From NCBI RefSeq assembly GCF_000004075.3, contig NC_026661.2, positions 1-64,000 of the forward strand: DNA of 64,000 nucleotides, given 5' to 3'. Shown piece after piece: positions 1 to 9,840 of the stretch; the first letter of the stretch is position 1, and every line of letters begins with the position of its first letter. The position numbers and the translations under genes are program-made. The notes under the pieces were generated by a model. It had not been told where the DNA came from. It made no database searches and saw nothing but the letters and a program-made list of their open reading frames with translations. The DNA comes from Cucumis sativus (taxonomy: Eukaryota > Streptophyta > Magnoliopsida > Cucurbitales > Cucurbitaceae).

Positions 1-1509
1 GTCACGAACAGCCTCGCCGACGCAGGTCATGCCGCATCGCACGAATTCGGCTACGTTGCCGGGCTACTCCCGTCCGCGCGTAACTGCTGTTGAACGTCCG
101 AACCGTTCTGCCTTCGTCGATACCGCGCTGTCCCATTTACGAATCGCGGACCAGTTCGCGTGCAAAAGTGTTTTGCACGATGTCTTTTGTGTAGATCCTG
201 CGGGAACTTCTATTTAACGTCGATTGTCAAAGTCTTGTTACAAGATATTGGTAAGGATGAGATTGTTCGGTAATATGGTCTTACATTTGTAAATACATTA
301 AGATGTGATGTTGTTTAATTGGTTGAATTGATCTTTGTTCTTGAAGGCGACATCGGTGATTTGGAGTTAGTGTCCTTGAGTTACGCCTTAAGCTTTGTTG
401 GAGTTCGATTCTTTACTCTTGGGGTTTGTTTGTTGAAGTTAGTTCGACTAAGGAATTTTACATAAAGATCCAGGTAAGGGATTTTCTACTGGACTCAATT
501 GTGATTGTGAACTGTGATTGTGAACTGTATGTGTGTTGAATGTATACTGGGGTTGACTTGAAAATATATATGAATGTATATGAATTGAAGTAGACTTGAC
601 GTCGAATGTATGTCGGTGATTGTCATGGAATCTATATATAAATGTGTGTATGTGGACAAGACGGAGATTGTAGAGATTGTGTTGTATGAGATTCTCGTTT
701 AGATTGGGTGTATGATTACGCTAAAGTATGACTGTGTGCTGGTGAACTGAGGGGTGCATTGACTGTATAGTGGATTGACTGATGTATTAGCATATTATTG
801 ACAGACATATGACTGTAGTAAAATAAGTTGACTGTTAGGATGTTGAAAGAAATAACTTTTGTGACTTGAAGTAACTGAAAGATGGGTTGAATGGAATGAG
901 GGGATAAATTGTTAGATTGTATTGGGATTTTACCTTGTAGGTGTCCCACGGGATCACCAATTTATTGTGCACCTTCGGGAGCATTTGACTGATATGTGTT
1001 TCTGGCAGAACACTAGACTGATATGTACGTCCCTCGGGGCGTTAGACTGATATGTACGTCCCTCGGGCGTTAGACTGAGATATGTATCCTACGGGATCAC
1101 AAGACTGTGACTGTACAGGGTGTCCCAATAGATCGTTAATAATTTATTTTCTCCTGACGGGACCAGTAGAGGGTCTCTTACTGAGTATTTAAAATACTCA
1201 CCCTTCTTATGTTTAATTTTCAGGCAAAGGTAATAAAGGCGGCAAACAGGCGAGGGGCAGGAAGGAAGCGTGATGCCATAGAAAACGTGTTTTTGCTCCG
1301 CTTATGGGTTCTTGTGAGGTTTAAAATGAATATATAAACAAACGTTTGTTGTAAATAGTACTATTTTATGTTTTCTTGAATGTTTAAAAATCAGGCCTGA
1401 CTTGAAGATGTTTTTTTTTAATTGTTTACATTTTGTTTTATATTAATCAAAGTCTTTATTTGTTAAAAATTAACGATCTCGACTTACTTAGAAAAGTTGG
1501 ATCGTTACA
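1..1509 (+). repeat. Gy-A 5' LTR, 3' part only
   Basis: The LTR ends GATCGTTACA at 1509, directly before the PBS. Positions 1-473 are a GC-rich 'type A' leader module also present in sLTR-1, Gy-C, Gy-D (right LTR) and Gy-E. A GTAAGGGA donor-like site starts at 474 and the matching TTTAATTTTCAG acceptor-like site ends at 1223 (candidate 750-bp intron). Two copies of the 28-29 bp minisatellite (ATATGTACGTCCCTCGGG) lie near 1018-1080. The outer end with the promoter lies left of the window. The small ORF at 29-217 is leader sequence and not a credible gene. Confidence 0.88.
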
Positions 1510-1511
1510 GT

Positions 1512-1523
1512 TGGTATCAGAGC
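1512..1523 (+). other. Primer-binding site of Gy-A (initiator tRNA-Met)
   Basis: TGGTATCAGAGC, two bases after the LTR end, is complementary to the 3' end of plant initiator tRNA-Met. It is the minus-strand primer site, not a tRNA gene. Confidence 0.93.
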
Positions 1524-2040
1524 CTAAGTTTTTAGGTTCTGTAGACCGACTTACGATGTAAGTCTATGTTTTTGTGTCCCTATTAACGCGACCCTTCGTC
1601 TCGTCAGGTATGCTTTATGCTTATATGTATGGTTTATGTATATGACCTTGCCTAAGTTAAACTAGAATTACATGAATTCTGATTTAATGGTGAAAGATTT
1701 AATGTGTGAAATTTAGGAAAAATGTTGTCATGTAGAGGTGTTCAAAGGAGTGGTCGAGTAGTAGAAAAGTAAACGTTGTTACGAAATTGTCTGTTTTGTG
1801 ATTGGAAATCTAAGAAAAATACGTTATGTAGGTGGTTTTAACGAGGACTAAATACACGTCAAGTTTATACGAAACACATTAAATGGTTTTAGAATGGAGG
1901 TATTGAAAAGAAACAAGGAAGATGAGCATGGTTGTCTTGATGTGACTTTAAGAAACAATTTTGAGTTTCTCGTGAATGAAAAGTTACTAGTTTGGAGTTT
2001 GAAAATTGGAATGTAGTTTAACCATGTAAACATAAAATGT
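1524..2040 (+). other. Gy-A leader and deleted gag/protease region
   Basis: The first ~140 bp match the leader of Gy-B/C/D. Past about 1690 the gag gene expected from those relatives is missing: PBS to the protease tail is about 0.55 kb here against about 1.8 kb in Gy-C. Around 1920-2035 there are faint traces of protease in the plus frame. No usable reading frame is present. Gy-E carries the same arrangement at 62780-63280, so the loss predates the separation of the two copies. Confidence 0.6.
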
Positions 2041-5000
2041 TCAGCGCAAATGTAGTTTCTAATCCTTCTCCAGAGGCTAGTTTCAAGTACAAAGAGGTTG
2101 GAACTATCGTTCGCTAAAAGTTATCCCAGCTATGAAGGTTAGTAAGTTGCTTGACCAGGGTACCTGTTGTATTTGACTAGTGTGGTAGACACCAGAGAAG
2201 TCGATGTTTCTTTGTTATTTGATTAGTGGTGAAAAAGTATTATGATATTTTTCTAGAAGAGTTTCTAAGATTACCGCGCTAAACAAAATTGGTCTTGCTA
2301 TTGAGATAGAGTTAGACTCGTTCCTATATCTAAAGCTTCATACAAAATGGCCCCAACAGAGTTGAAAGATTTGAAGGTGCAATTGAAAGAAATGTTTGAC
2401 AAGGACTACATTCGACGAAGTATGTTATCTTGGGGTGCACCAATTTTTGTTTATTAAGAAGAAAGATGGGTCGATGCACTTATGTTTTGATTGTAGAAAG
2501 TTGAATAAGGTGTCGGTTAAGAATAAATATCTTTTACCAATGAATGAGGATTTGTTTGATCAACTGCAATAAGTCCGTGTTTTTTAAGATTGAATTACAT
2601 TAAGGTTATGACTTGTTGAGGATTAGAGAACAGTGACATTCCTATGGCAGATTTTCGTTCGTGATATGGACATCATGAGTTCATTATGATGTCTTTTGAG
2701 TTGGCAAATCTCAAACAATGTTTACGACTTGATGAACAAAGTGTTTAACGATCTCTTAGACACTTTCGTGATTGTATCTATTGACGATATCTTAATTTAT
2801 TCCAAAATAGAGACAGCGCATGAGGAGCATTTAACATGGTTTTAGAGGCTCTTCGAGTCAACAAATTGTATGCAAAGTTTTCAAAATGTGAGTTTTGGAT
2901 GAGGCCAAGTATCTTTCCAAGCCATGTGGTATCTAGAGATGACATTTATGTGGATCTCATAAAAGATTGAAGTCGTTACCAGTTAGCCTCAACCTTTCAT
3001 AGTCAGTGAGGTTCGTAGTCTTTTTGGGTTCAGCAGGTTATTACTAACGGTTTGTATAAGAATTTTCTCGTATAGCTACTCCTTTGACTCAGTTAACTAA
3101 GAAAAGGGACTCTGTTTGTTTGGGACAAAGCCTATGAGGATAGTGTTCAGAATCTTAAGCAGAAGCTTGTACAACTCCCGTGCTTACCGTACATGATGGT
3201 TCAGAAAGTTTCGTAATTTATAGTGATGCTTTTAGGAAAGTTTAAAAAGGTATTATGATTCAACAAGTTAAAGTAGTTGCTTGTACTCCTCGTCAGTTGA
3301 AGAGTCATGAGGAAAATTGTCCAACTTATGATATGGAATTGACAGTTGTGGTTTTTACATTAATGATTTGAAGGCACTATATGTATGATGAAAAGATATA
3401 GATATTTTCTAACAAAAGAGTATAAAATACTTTTTCACTCAAAAAGAAGTTGAGTATGAGATAGCAAAGATGGTTTCAGTTAGTAAATGACTATGATTGT
3501 GAGATTTTGTACCATCTAGGTAAGGCGAATGTGGAAGTTGGTGCTCTTTGTAGAAAAGTATCACATTTTGACAGCACTTATTACCAGACAGGTTTCATTA
3601 GACAAAAACCACGAGAGAGCTGAGATTGTAGTTTTAGTGGGGGAAGTCACCTCACAGTTAGCTCAGTTGTCAGTACATCCGATCTTGAGACAAAGAATTC
3701 TTGTGGTTCAATTCATTGATCCTTATTTGATTGAGAAGCATTGCCTAGTAGAAGTAGGGCAAGTTAAGGAGTTTTCCATATCCTTTGATGATGAACTTAT
3801 GTTTGAGAGAGAATTATGTGAGCCAACAGAAAATGCAATTAAGACAACGTTATTGGTTGAGACTCATAGTTTCCCATTTCTCATGCATCCAAGTAGCACA
3901 AAAATGTATCCGGATCTGAAAAGAGTTTGTTACTAGCGTAATATGAAGAGAGAAATGGAAGATCTTTTTAGTAAGTGCTTGGTGTGCTAGCAGGTTAAAG
4001 CACCAAGATAGAACCAACAGGTTTGTTGCAACCTTTGAGTATATTAGAGTGGAAGTGGGAGAATGTATCTATGAATTTTTATTATATAATTGCCTAAAAC
4101 CCTGAAGGGTTACACAGTGATTTGGGTTATTGTCGATAGGCTTACGAAATCGACACATTTCATTTCAAAAAAAAAAAAATCCACTTATACTACTAGTAAA
4201 TGAGCATAATTATATTTGATTGAGATTGTGAGACTACATGGAGTGCCCGTATTGATTGTCTCTAACAGAGATGCACTTTTTACTTCCAAGTTTTGGAAGG
4301 GACTTTAGACTGCCATGGGAACGAGGTTAGATTTCTAGTACAACCTTTCACCACAGACTGATGGCCAAACTGAACGTTTGAACCAAGTTTTAGAGGATAT
4401 GCTACGAGCTTGTGTTCTAGAGTTTCCAGGTAGTTGGGACTCTCACTTACATTTGATGGAGTTTGCTTATAATAACAGTTTTCAGGTTACCATTGGCATG
4501 ACACCGTTTGAAGCTTTGTATGGTAAATGTTGTAGAACTTCTGTTTGTTGGAATGAGGTTGGTGAACAGAGATTGATGGGTTATGAGTTGGTTTAGTCTA
4601 CTAATGAGTTTATTCAGAATATTAGAGTACTTATGCAAACAACGCAAAGTAGAAAAAAAAAAGTTATGCAGATCTGAGGTGAAAGAACCTTGAGTTTGAT
4701 GTGGGAGATAAGGTGTTCTTGCAGGTAGCAACTATGAAGGATGTTATGCATTTGAGAAGAAAGTGAAGTTAAATCCTCGTTTTGTTGGACCGTTTGAGAT
4801 TTTAAAGAGAATTGGTGTTGTGGCATATCGTTTAGCATTACCACCATTTCTCTCTCCATTTCTCTCTGCAATTCATAATGTTTTCCATGTTTTCCATGTT
4901 TCGATGTTGAGAAAGTATGTGGCAGATCCATCTCATGTAGTGGACTATGAACCACTAGAGATTGACGAGAATTTGAGCTATGTGGTGCAACCAGTTGAGA

Positions 5001-5145
5001 TTCTGGTTAGAGAAGTGATGATGCTTCGTAATAGAGGAATTTCATTAGTAAAAGTATTGTGGCAGAATCATCGAGTTAAAGAAGCGACATGAGAACGAGA
5101 AGATGATATGAGAGCTCATTACCCAGGGATATTATAGAGTTGTTG
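2041..5145 (+). pseudogene. Gy-A pol remnant (PR tail, RT, RNase H, integrase, chromodomain-type C-terminus)
   Basis: Read against Gy-C this is a decayed gypsy pol. The protease tail lies near 2041-2220 and RT near 2330-3010, with an IDDILIYSK box at 2780-2806 retaining both catalytic aspartates. RNase H is near 3190-3490. The linker and the zinc-binding N-terminus of integrase are open for 135 codons at 3529-3936. The integrase catalytic core is near 4050-4600, with 72 codons open from 4378. The C-terminal domain (4763-5092) ends in a chromodomain-like stretch containing LRNRGISLVKVLW. Premature stops and frameshifts separate these blocks, so no functional product is expected. The C-terminal block has two short internal duplications near 4847-4905. 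Confidence 0.85.
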
Positions 5146-5154
5146 AGAATTAGT

Positions 5155-5192
5155 ACTTTCAAGGATGAAAGTTTCTAAAAGGAGGGAAAGAT
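5155..5192 (+). other. Gy-A hairpin plus polypurine tract
   Basis: ACTTTCA-AGGA-TGAAAGT (5155-5172) can form a 7-bp stem; it is followed by the purine run AAAAGGAGGGAAAGAT (5177-5192), which abuts the 3' LTR. The PPT primes plus-strand DNA synthesis. Gy-B, C, D and E have the same hairpin with CG instead of AT at the loop-closing pair. Confidence 0.85.
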
Positions 5193-7450
5193 TGTAACAT
5201 CCCAAAATTTAAGGTAATTTTAAATTTAATTTATCTTAATGGAATTGAATTTAAGTTGGAATTATTTGGGTGTTATTTTAGATAAATTAAGAGATTTGTT
5301 TGTTTTGTGAAGATTATAATTAATTGAATATTTATGGAAGAATATCTAATTAATTATGAAAATTGATTTTTTTTATATTGTTATGGATGAATAAAAGAGA
5401 ATGATCTTGGTAATTTATTTAGGATTTTGAGTATAGATATATGTGTTTGATGTTATGGAAGGATGAGAAATATATATTATTGGAAATAATATAATTAGTT
5501 TGAATAATCTAAAATTTTGTTATTTTAAAGAAGGGATAAAAAGTTGGAATTGATAGTATTTAATGAAGAGAGAGAATGTTTGTTTGGGAAGAGGAAAAGT
5601 AAAGGAAACAGAAAAGTAATAATAATATATTATAATTATATTATTATTATTAATAATTCTATTTTAAGAAAAAAAAGAAAAAGAATAATAATAAAAGAAA
5701 GGAAAAAGAAAGAAAAAATATACTTATAATATTTTATTTTATTTTTCTCTTTTCCTATTCATCTTCTTCCTTTCTCTTCCTGTTCAACGTACGACCACAA
5801 CCATCTCTTTTCCTTTCTCTTTTCTTTCTTCTTTTTCTTCCTCTTTTCTTTTCGTTTTCTACGGCCGGCCACCCCAATTTTCTCCTTCGTTTCTCTCTTT
5901 CTTTTCTCATACCCAGCTGCCGCTGCAGCCTCTCCGTCTGCAACCGTCGGCCGCCATCTCCGGTTCGCGAAGCAACCTTGCAGCAGTCGTCCCGCCGCCA
6001 ATCTGCCGTCTCCATCGCCGATTCTGTCTCCGTCGACCACGCTCCCGCTCACAACCGCCGCTCACCTGCTATCGACGTCGGCCGACTAGTTGCTGTATAA
6101 CCGTTCAGATTTGCTGTAACCGTTCAGATTCGCGGTCTGTTCGCGACGTGTCTCCATCTGTGAAGGCCCAGCCGCCACGTTCCTTTGGCCGACCGCTCAC
6201 CGACCCACACTTAGGATTTTGCTGCGAGTTCGAGTCGGGCGTTGAGGTGTTGGGAGTAACGTTAGGCTCCTTACATTCACAACCAGATTGTGAATTGTTG
6301 AAGGTTCAGTTCGGCCATTATATCGATGAGTTGAAACTTACGTTGAGGAAAATAAGTGGGATATGTATCGTGAAAGTAATTGAATTTTATGTTGTTATGC
6401 TTAGGATGTTAGTTGATTAAGGAGCTTCCTAACTTTCAGGTAAGGGATTTTCTACTGGCTCAATTGTGATTGTGAACTGTATGTGTGTTGAATGTATACT
6501 GTGGTTTGACTGAAAATATATATGAATGCATGTGAATTGAAGTAGACATAACGTCCAATGTATATCGTGAATGTCATGGAAGATATATATAAGTGTGTGT
6601 ATGTGGACATGACGAAGATTGTAGATTGTGTTGGTATGAGATGTAGGCTACGAAACTTTGTGATTCTCGTTTAGATTGGGTGTACGATTACGCTAAAGTA
6701 TGATTGTGTGCTGGTGAACTGAGGGGTGTATTGACTGTATAGTTGATTGACTGACGTATTAGTATATTATTGAGAGATGACTAAGTAAAGTAAGTTGACT
6801 GTTAGGACGTTGAGAGAAAAAATTTTATGTTTTGAAGCAACTGAAGGATGGATTGAATGGAATGAGGGGAAAATTGTTAGATTTATTGGGATGTGTACCT
6901 TGTAGGTGTCCACGGGATCACCAATTTATTTTGCACCTTCGGGAGCATTAGACTGATATGTGTTTCTGCAGAAGCACTAGACTTATATGTACGTCCCTCG
7001 GGGCGTTAGACTGAGATGTGTATCCTACGGGATCACAAGACTGTGACTGTACAGGGTGTCCCAATAGATCGTTAATAATTTATTTTCTCCTGACGGGACC
7101 AGTAGAGGGTCTCTTATTGAGTATTTAAAATACTCACCCTTCTTATGTTTAATTTTCAGGCAAAGGTAATAAAGGCGGCAAACAGACGAGGGCAGGAAGG
7201 AAGCATGATGCCATAGGAACGTGTTTTGCTCCGCTTATGGGTTTTGTGAGGTTTAAAATGAATTAAAATTTAGTTTACAAACGTTTGTTGTAAATAGTAC
7301 TATTTTAATGTTTTCTTGAATGTTTAAAATCAGGCCTGACTTGAAGATGTTTTTTTTTTTTAATTGTTTACGTTTTGTTTTATATTAATCAAAGTCTTTA
7401 TTTGTTAAAATTAACGATCTCGACTTACTTAGAAAAGTTGGGTCGTTACA
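5193..7450 (+). repeat. Gy-A 3' LTR (2258 bp)
   Basis: Bounded by TGTAACATCC at 5193 and GGTCGTTACA at 7450. AT-rich start, then a CT-rich to GC-rich leader (5760-6300) of 'type C', shared with sLTR-2. The donor-like site GTAAGGGA begins at 6440 and the acceptor-like TTTAATTTTCAG ends at 7159 (720 bp). From the donor on, the sequence is of the type A class, so the LTR looks recombined at the donor. One minisatellite copy is present near 6985-7010. The open stretches at 5759-6052 and 6148-6420 are low-complexity leader, not genes. Confidence 0.92.
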
Positions 7451-9155
7451 TATATATTCATTAATAATTAATATTTAAAATATATATTTATATAGTAAAT
7501 ACTACTAAAACAGTAAAATACAATTCTTAGTGTATATATAATATGCAGTGAGAATATCATACATACATATTCTCACTTCGTATAATTATATACTTCTATT
7601 TGTCATATATTTTTTAAATGAACAATATATACTATAATATACTCGTAAATTATAATATGTTTATGATGTGATTTAATATATAGATACACCTTATTTACAC
7701 AACATAATATTTAGTGACATATAATTCTACATAATTTATAGTTGAATTTCAATATATATCACTACATAGACAGGTGATGTTATCAATACAACTTGTCATT
7801 TACGTTTGATTATGTCATTCTTCTCCTTTATAATTAATATTATTTCAAACATAATGTATTATTTACTACGTAAGATATGAATATTTAAATAAAATAAATA
7901 AATAAATTGATATAAGAACATTTCACTAATAAAATATACATTATATTATTCAATATATACTATAATTATATAAAATATATGAAAAATAATGCAAAAAAAA
8001 AAGGACAATTTTTTAGAAAAATCATAAAAAGCAAACTAAGGACAATTTTTATTATTAATATTACTTTAATAGAATTTAATCCATATTTTCATAGAATATT
8101 TAATAAATGAAAATCTTAAACGTGGTTCTCTTTTCTTTTTATTTTTAATATATTATTAAATAATAAAAAGAGTAAATTGGTCATTTTTACTCTATATTTG
8201 TATAAAATATTAGTCAATTTATAATATTTTTGAAAATTTTAAAAATTTATTGCAATTTTGTAACATGGTATACAATTTGAGTACACTTAGATAAAAATTC
8301 AAAGAAAAAAAAAATAATTTCACATTATATAAGATCAAGTCTGAACGGTATAAATTGAACCGCTTGTTAAAACCGAATCAAACCACACCATTTATGTACA
8401 AAACAAAAAACACAGTTTGTTGCTGTCTCAAATAGTCAAACCGAATTTAAAATGGTTCGGTCTATTTCAGCTTCAGTCTTCTGGAATTCAAGGAAATTTT
8501 GATCTTCCAAGTCTTCAATATTTCAGAAGATGATGATCTCGAAGTTGATAAGAACTTGCACGTCTTGAGAGCTCTATAGAAGTTTGAATCTTCAATTCTT
8601 CAAAGCTTCAGTACTTCAGAGCTTCATTTCTTCCTTCAACAAAAGATCTCTCGAATGAATGACAAAGGTCTCTACTTATAGAGAAAATTTGTGGACTTTA
8701 TGTGGGCTTGGACCATTTGCTTGTTGAGTTGTTGAGCTTGGACTTGGGCTTGGGCCCATTTTCTTAGTGGCCTAGGCCCCTTTGTTTGCCTGATTTTTTA
8801 TCAGGGGCTTGAATTGGGTTGGAAAACTTGACTACGCCAAATCCAATCAAATTATATCATCACAACTTGGGTGCGACGACGTGGTGTAATTTCATTGGTT
8901 GAAATTTCTTGCTCAACAATTACATTTATACTACTCCATAATACATATATATTATGTGATTTGTTACATATATACCTCATTATGTAATATTGCTTAGAGA
9001 TATATACAATCAGACATATATAGTGACATACAATGATCGAAAATATTTTTCAATTCAATCTGTTCTTTATTTTTTTGTTTATCTTATAGTAATATTATGT
9101 TGTTAGTCATATAAACATTTATATCTTAAGTATGTTGTAACAACATGTAGTAAAC
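7451..9155. repeat. Tandem unit 1 (deleted copy of the 3.6-kb unit)
   Basis: AT-rich, apparently non-coding. It starts TATATATTCA next to Gy-A and ends where the same sequence recurs at 9156, so it is one repeat period. It is only 1705 bp because about 1.5 kb is missing near 7785 and more near 7835; a ~55-bp MITE fragment is left between the two scars. The promoter-like block common to all units is at about 8660-8800 on the minus strand. Confidence 0.88.
8655..8800 (-). promoter_or_regulatory. Promoter-like block of the tandem unit (minus strand)
   Basis: On the minus strand a TATA-like CTATAAGTAG sits in the inverted repeat TCTCTACTTATAGAGA (8669-8684), preceded upstream by several AAGCCCA/GGCCCATT motifs (8700-8780) resembling plant site II/UP1 promoter elements. 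The block recurs in the other units near 27429, 33007, 46470 and 57128. No convincing ORF follows, so any transcript would be non-coding. Function is inferred only. Confidence 0.4.
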
Positions 9156-9465
9156 TATATATTCATTAATAATTAATATTTAAAATATATATTTATATAG
9201 TAAATACTATTAAAACAGTAAAATACACATTCTTAGTGTATATATAATATGTAGTGAGAATATCATACATACATATTCTCACTTCGTATAATTATATACC
9301 TTCTATTTGTCATATATTTTTAAATAAACAATATATACTATAATATACTCGTAAATTATAATATGTTTATGATGTGATTTAATATATAGATACACCTTAT
9401 TTACAACATAAATATTTAGTGACATATAGTTCTACATAATTTATAGTTGAATTTCAATATATATC
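9156..9465. repeat. Tandem unit 2, first segment
   Basis: The first 310 bp of a full unit, interrupted by Gy-B. The last five bases (9461-9465, ATATC) are the Gy-B target duplication, repeated at 24640-24644. Confidence 0.88.
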
Positions 9466-9774
9466 TGTAACGACCCAACTTTTATAGGTAAGTCGAGGTC
9501 ATTAATTTTTAACAAAAGACTTTGGTTGATACAAAATGAAACGTAAGTCAATTTAAAAACAATTTATGTCAGGCCTGATTTTCAAATATTCAAGAAAACT
9601 TAAAAATAACACTATTTACAAATAAAAGTTTGTAAACTAAGTTTTAGTACATCTTAAACCTCAAAAGAAACCATAAGCGGAAGCAAAATGACACATTTCC
9701 TATGGCAATCACGCTTCCTTCCTGCCCCTCGCCGTTTGCCACCTTTATATATATTTTACCTTTGGGACTTTACA
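9466..9774 (-). repeat. Gy-B 3' LTR, internally deleted to 309 bp
   Basis: It starts TGTAACGACC and ends GGGACTTTACA, so both LTR termini remain. The middle is lost: CCACCTTTAT jumps straight into ATATATTTTACC, removing about 1.7 kb relative to the 5' LTR. The candidate intron, minisatellite and leader module are all absent. Confidence 0.9.
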
Positions 9775-9809
9775 TTCTTCCCCTTAAGAAACTTTCGTCC
9801 TCGAAAGTT
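9775..9809 (-). other. Gy-B polypurine tract and hairpin
   Basis: The minus strand reads a purine run (9775-9787) against the LTR, preceded by the hairpin AACTTTCG-AGGA-CGAAAGTT (9790-9809). Confidence 0.82.
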
Positions 9810-9840
9810 CTAATCCTGAAATAACTCTGAATAACGAGTC

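Larger units (their letters stand above)
1..7450 (+). mobile_element. Gy-A: Ty3/gypsy (Del/Tekay-like) element, gag-less and degenerate, cut by window start
   Basis: Order seen: partial 5' LTR (1-1509), initiator-Met PBS, about 3.7 kb internal region, PPT, complete 3' LTR (5193-7450). The internal region holds the end of the protease, RT, RNase H and integrase in the plus direction with many stops and frameshifts; no gag or zinc knuckle is present. The two LTRs differ in their upstream module (type A on the left, type C on the right), so they are not a simple pair from one insertion. The right flank at 7451 is the 3.6-kb tandem unit. Shared lesions with Gy-E show both descend from an already broken element. 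Confidence 0.9.

Noticed and set aside
3529..3936. 135-codon ORF as a separate conserved gene
   Set aside because: It is the RNase H-integrase linker of gypsy pol; conservation in Gy-E reflects common descent of the two degenerate copies.
7451..9465. Tandem unit as ribosomal spacer or integrated pararetrovirus
   Set aside because: No rRNA sequence, and no movement protein, coat or RT motif in any unit; AT-rich without long frames.
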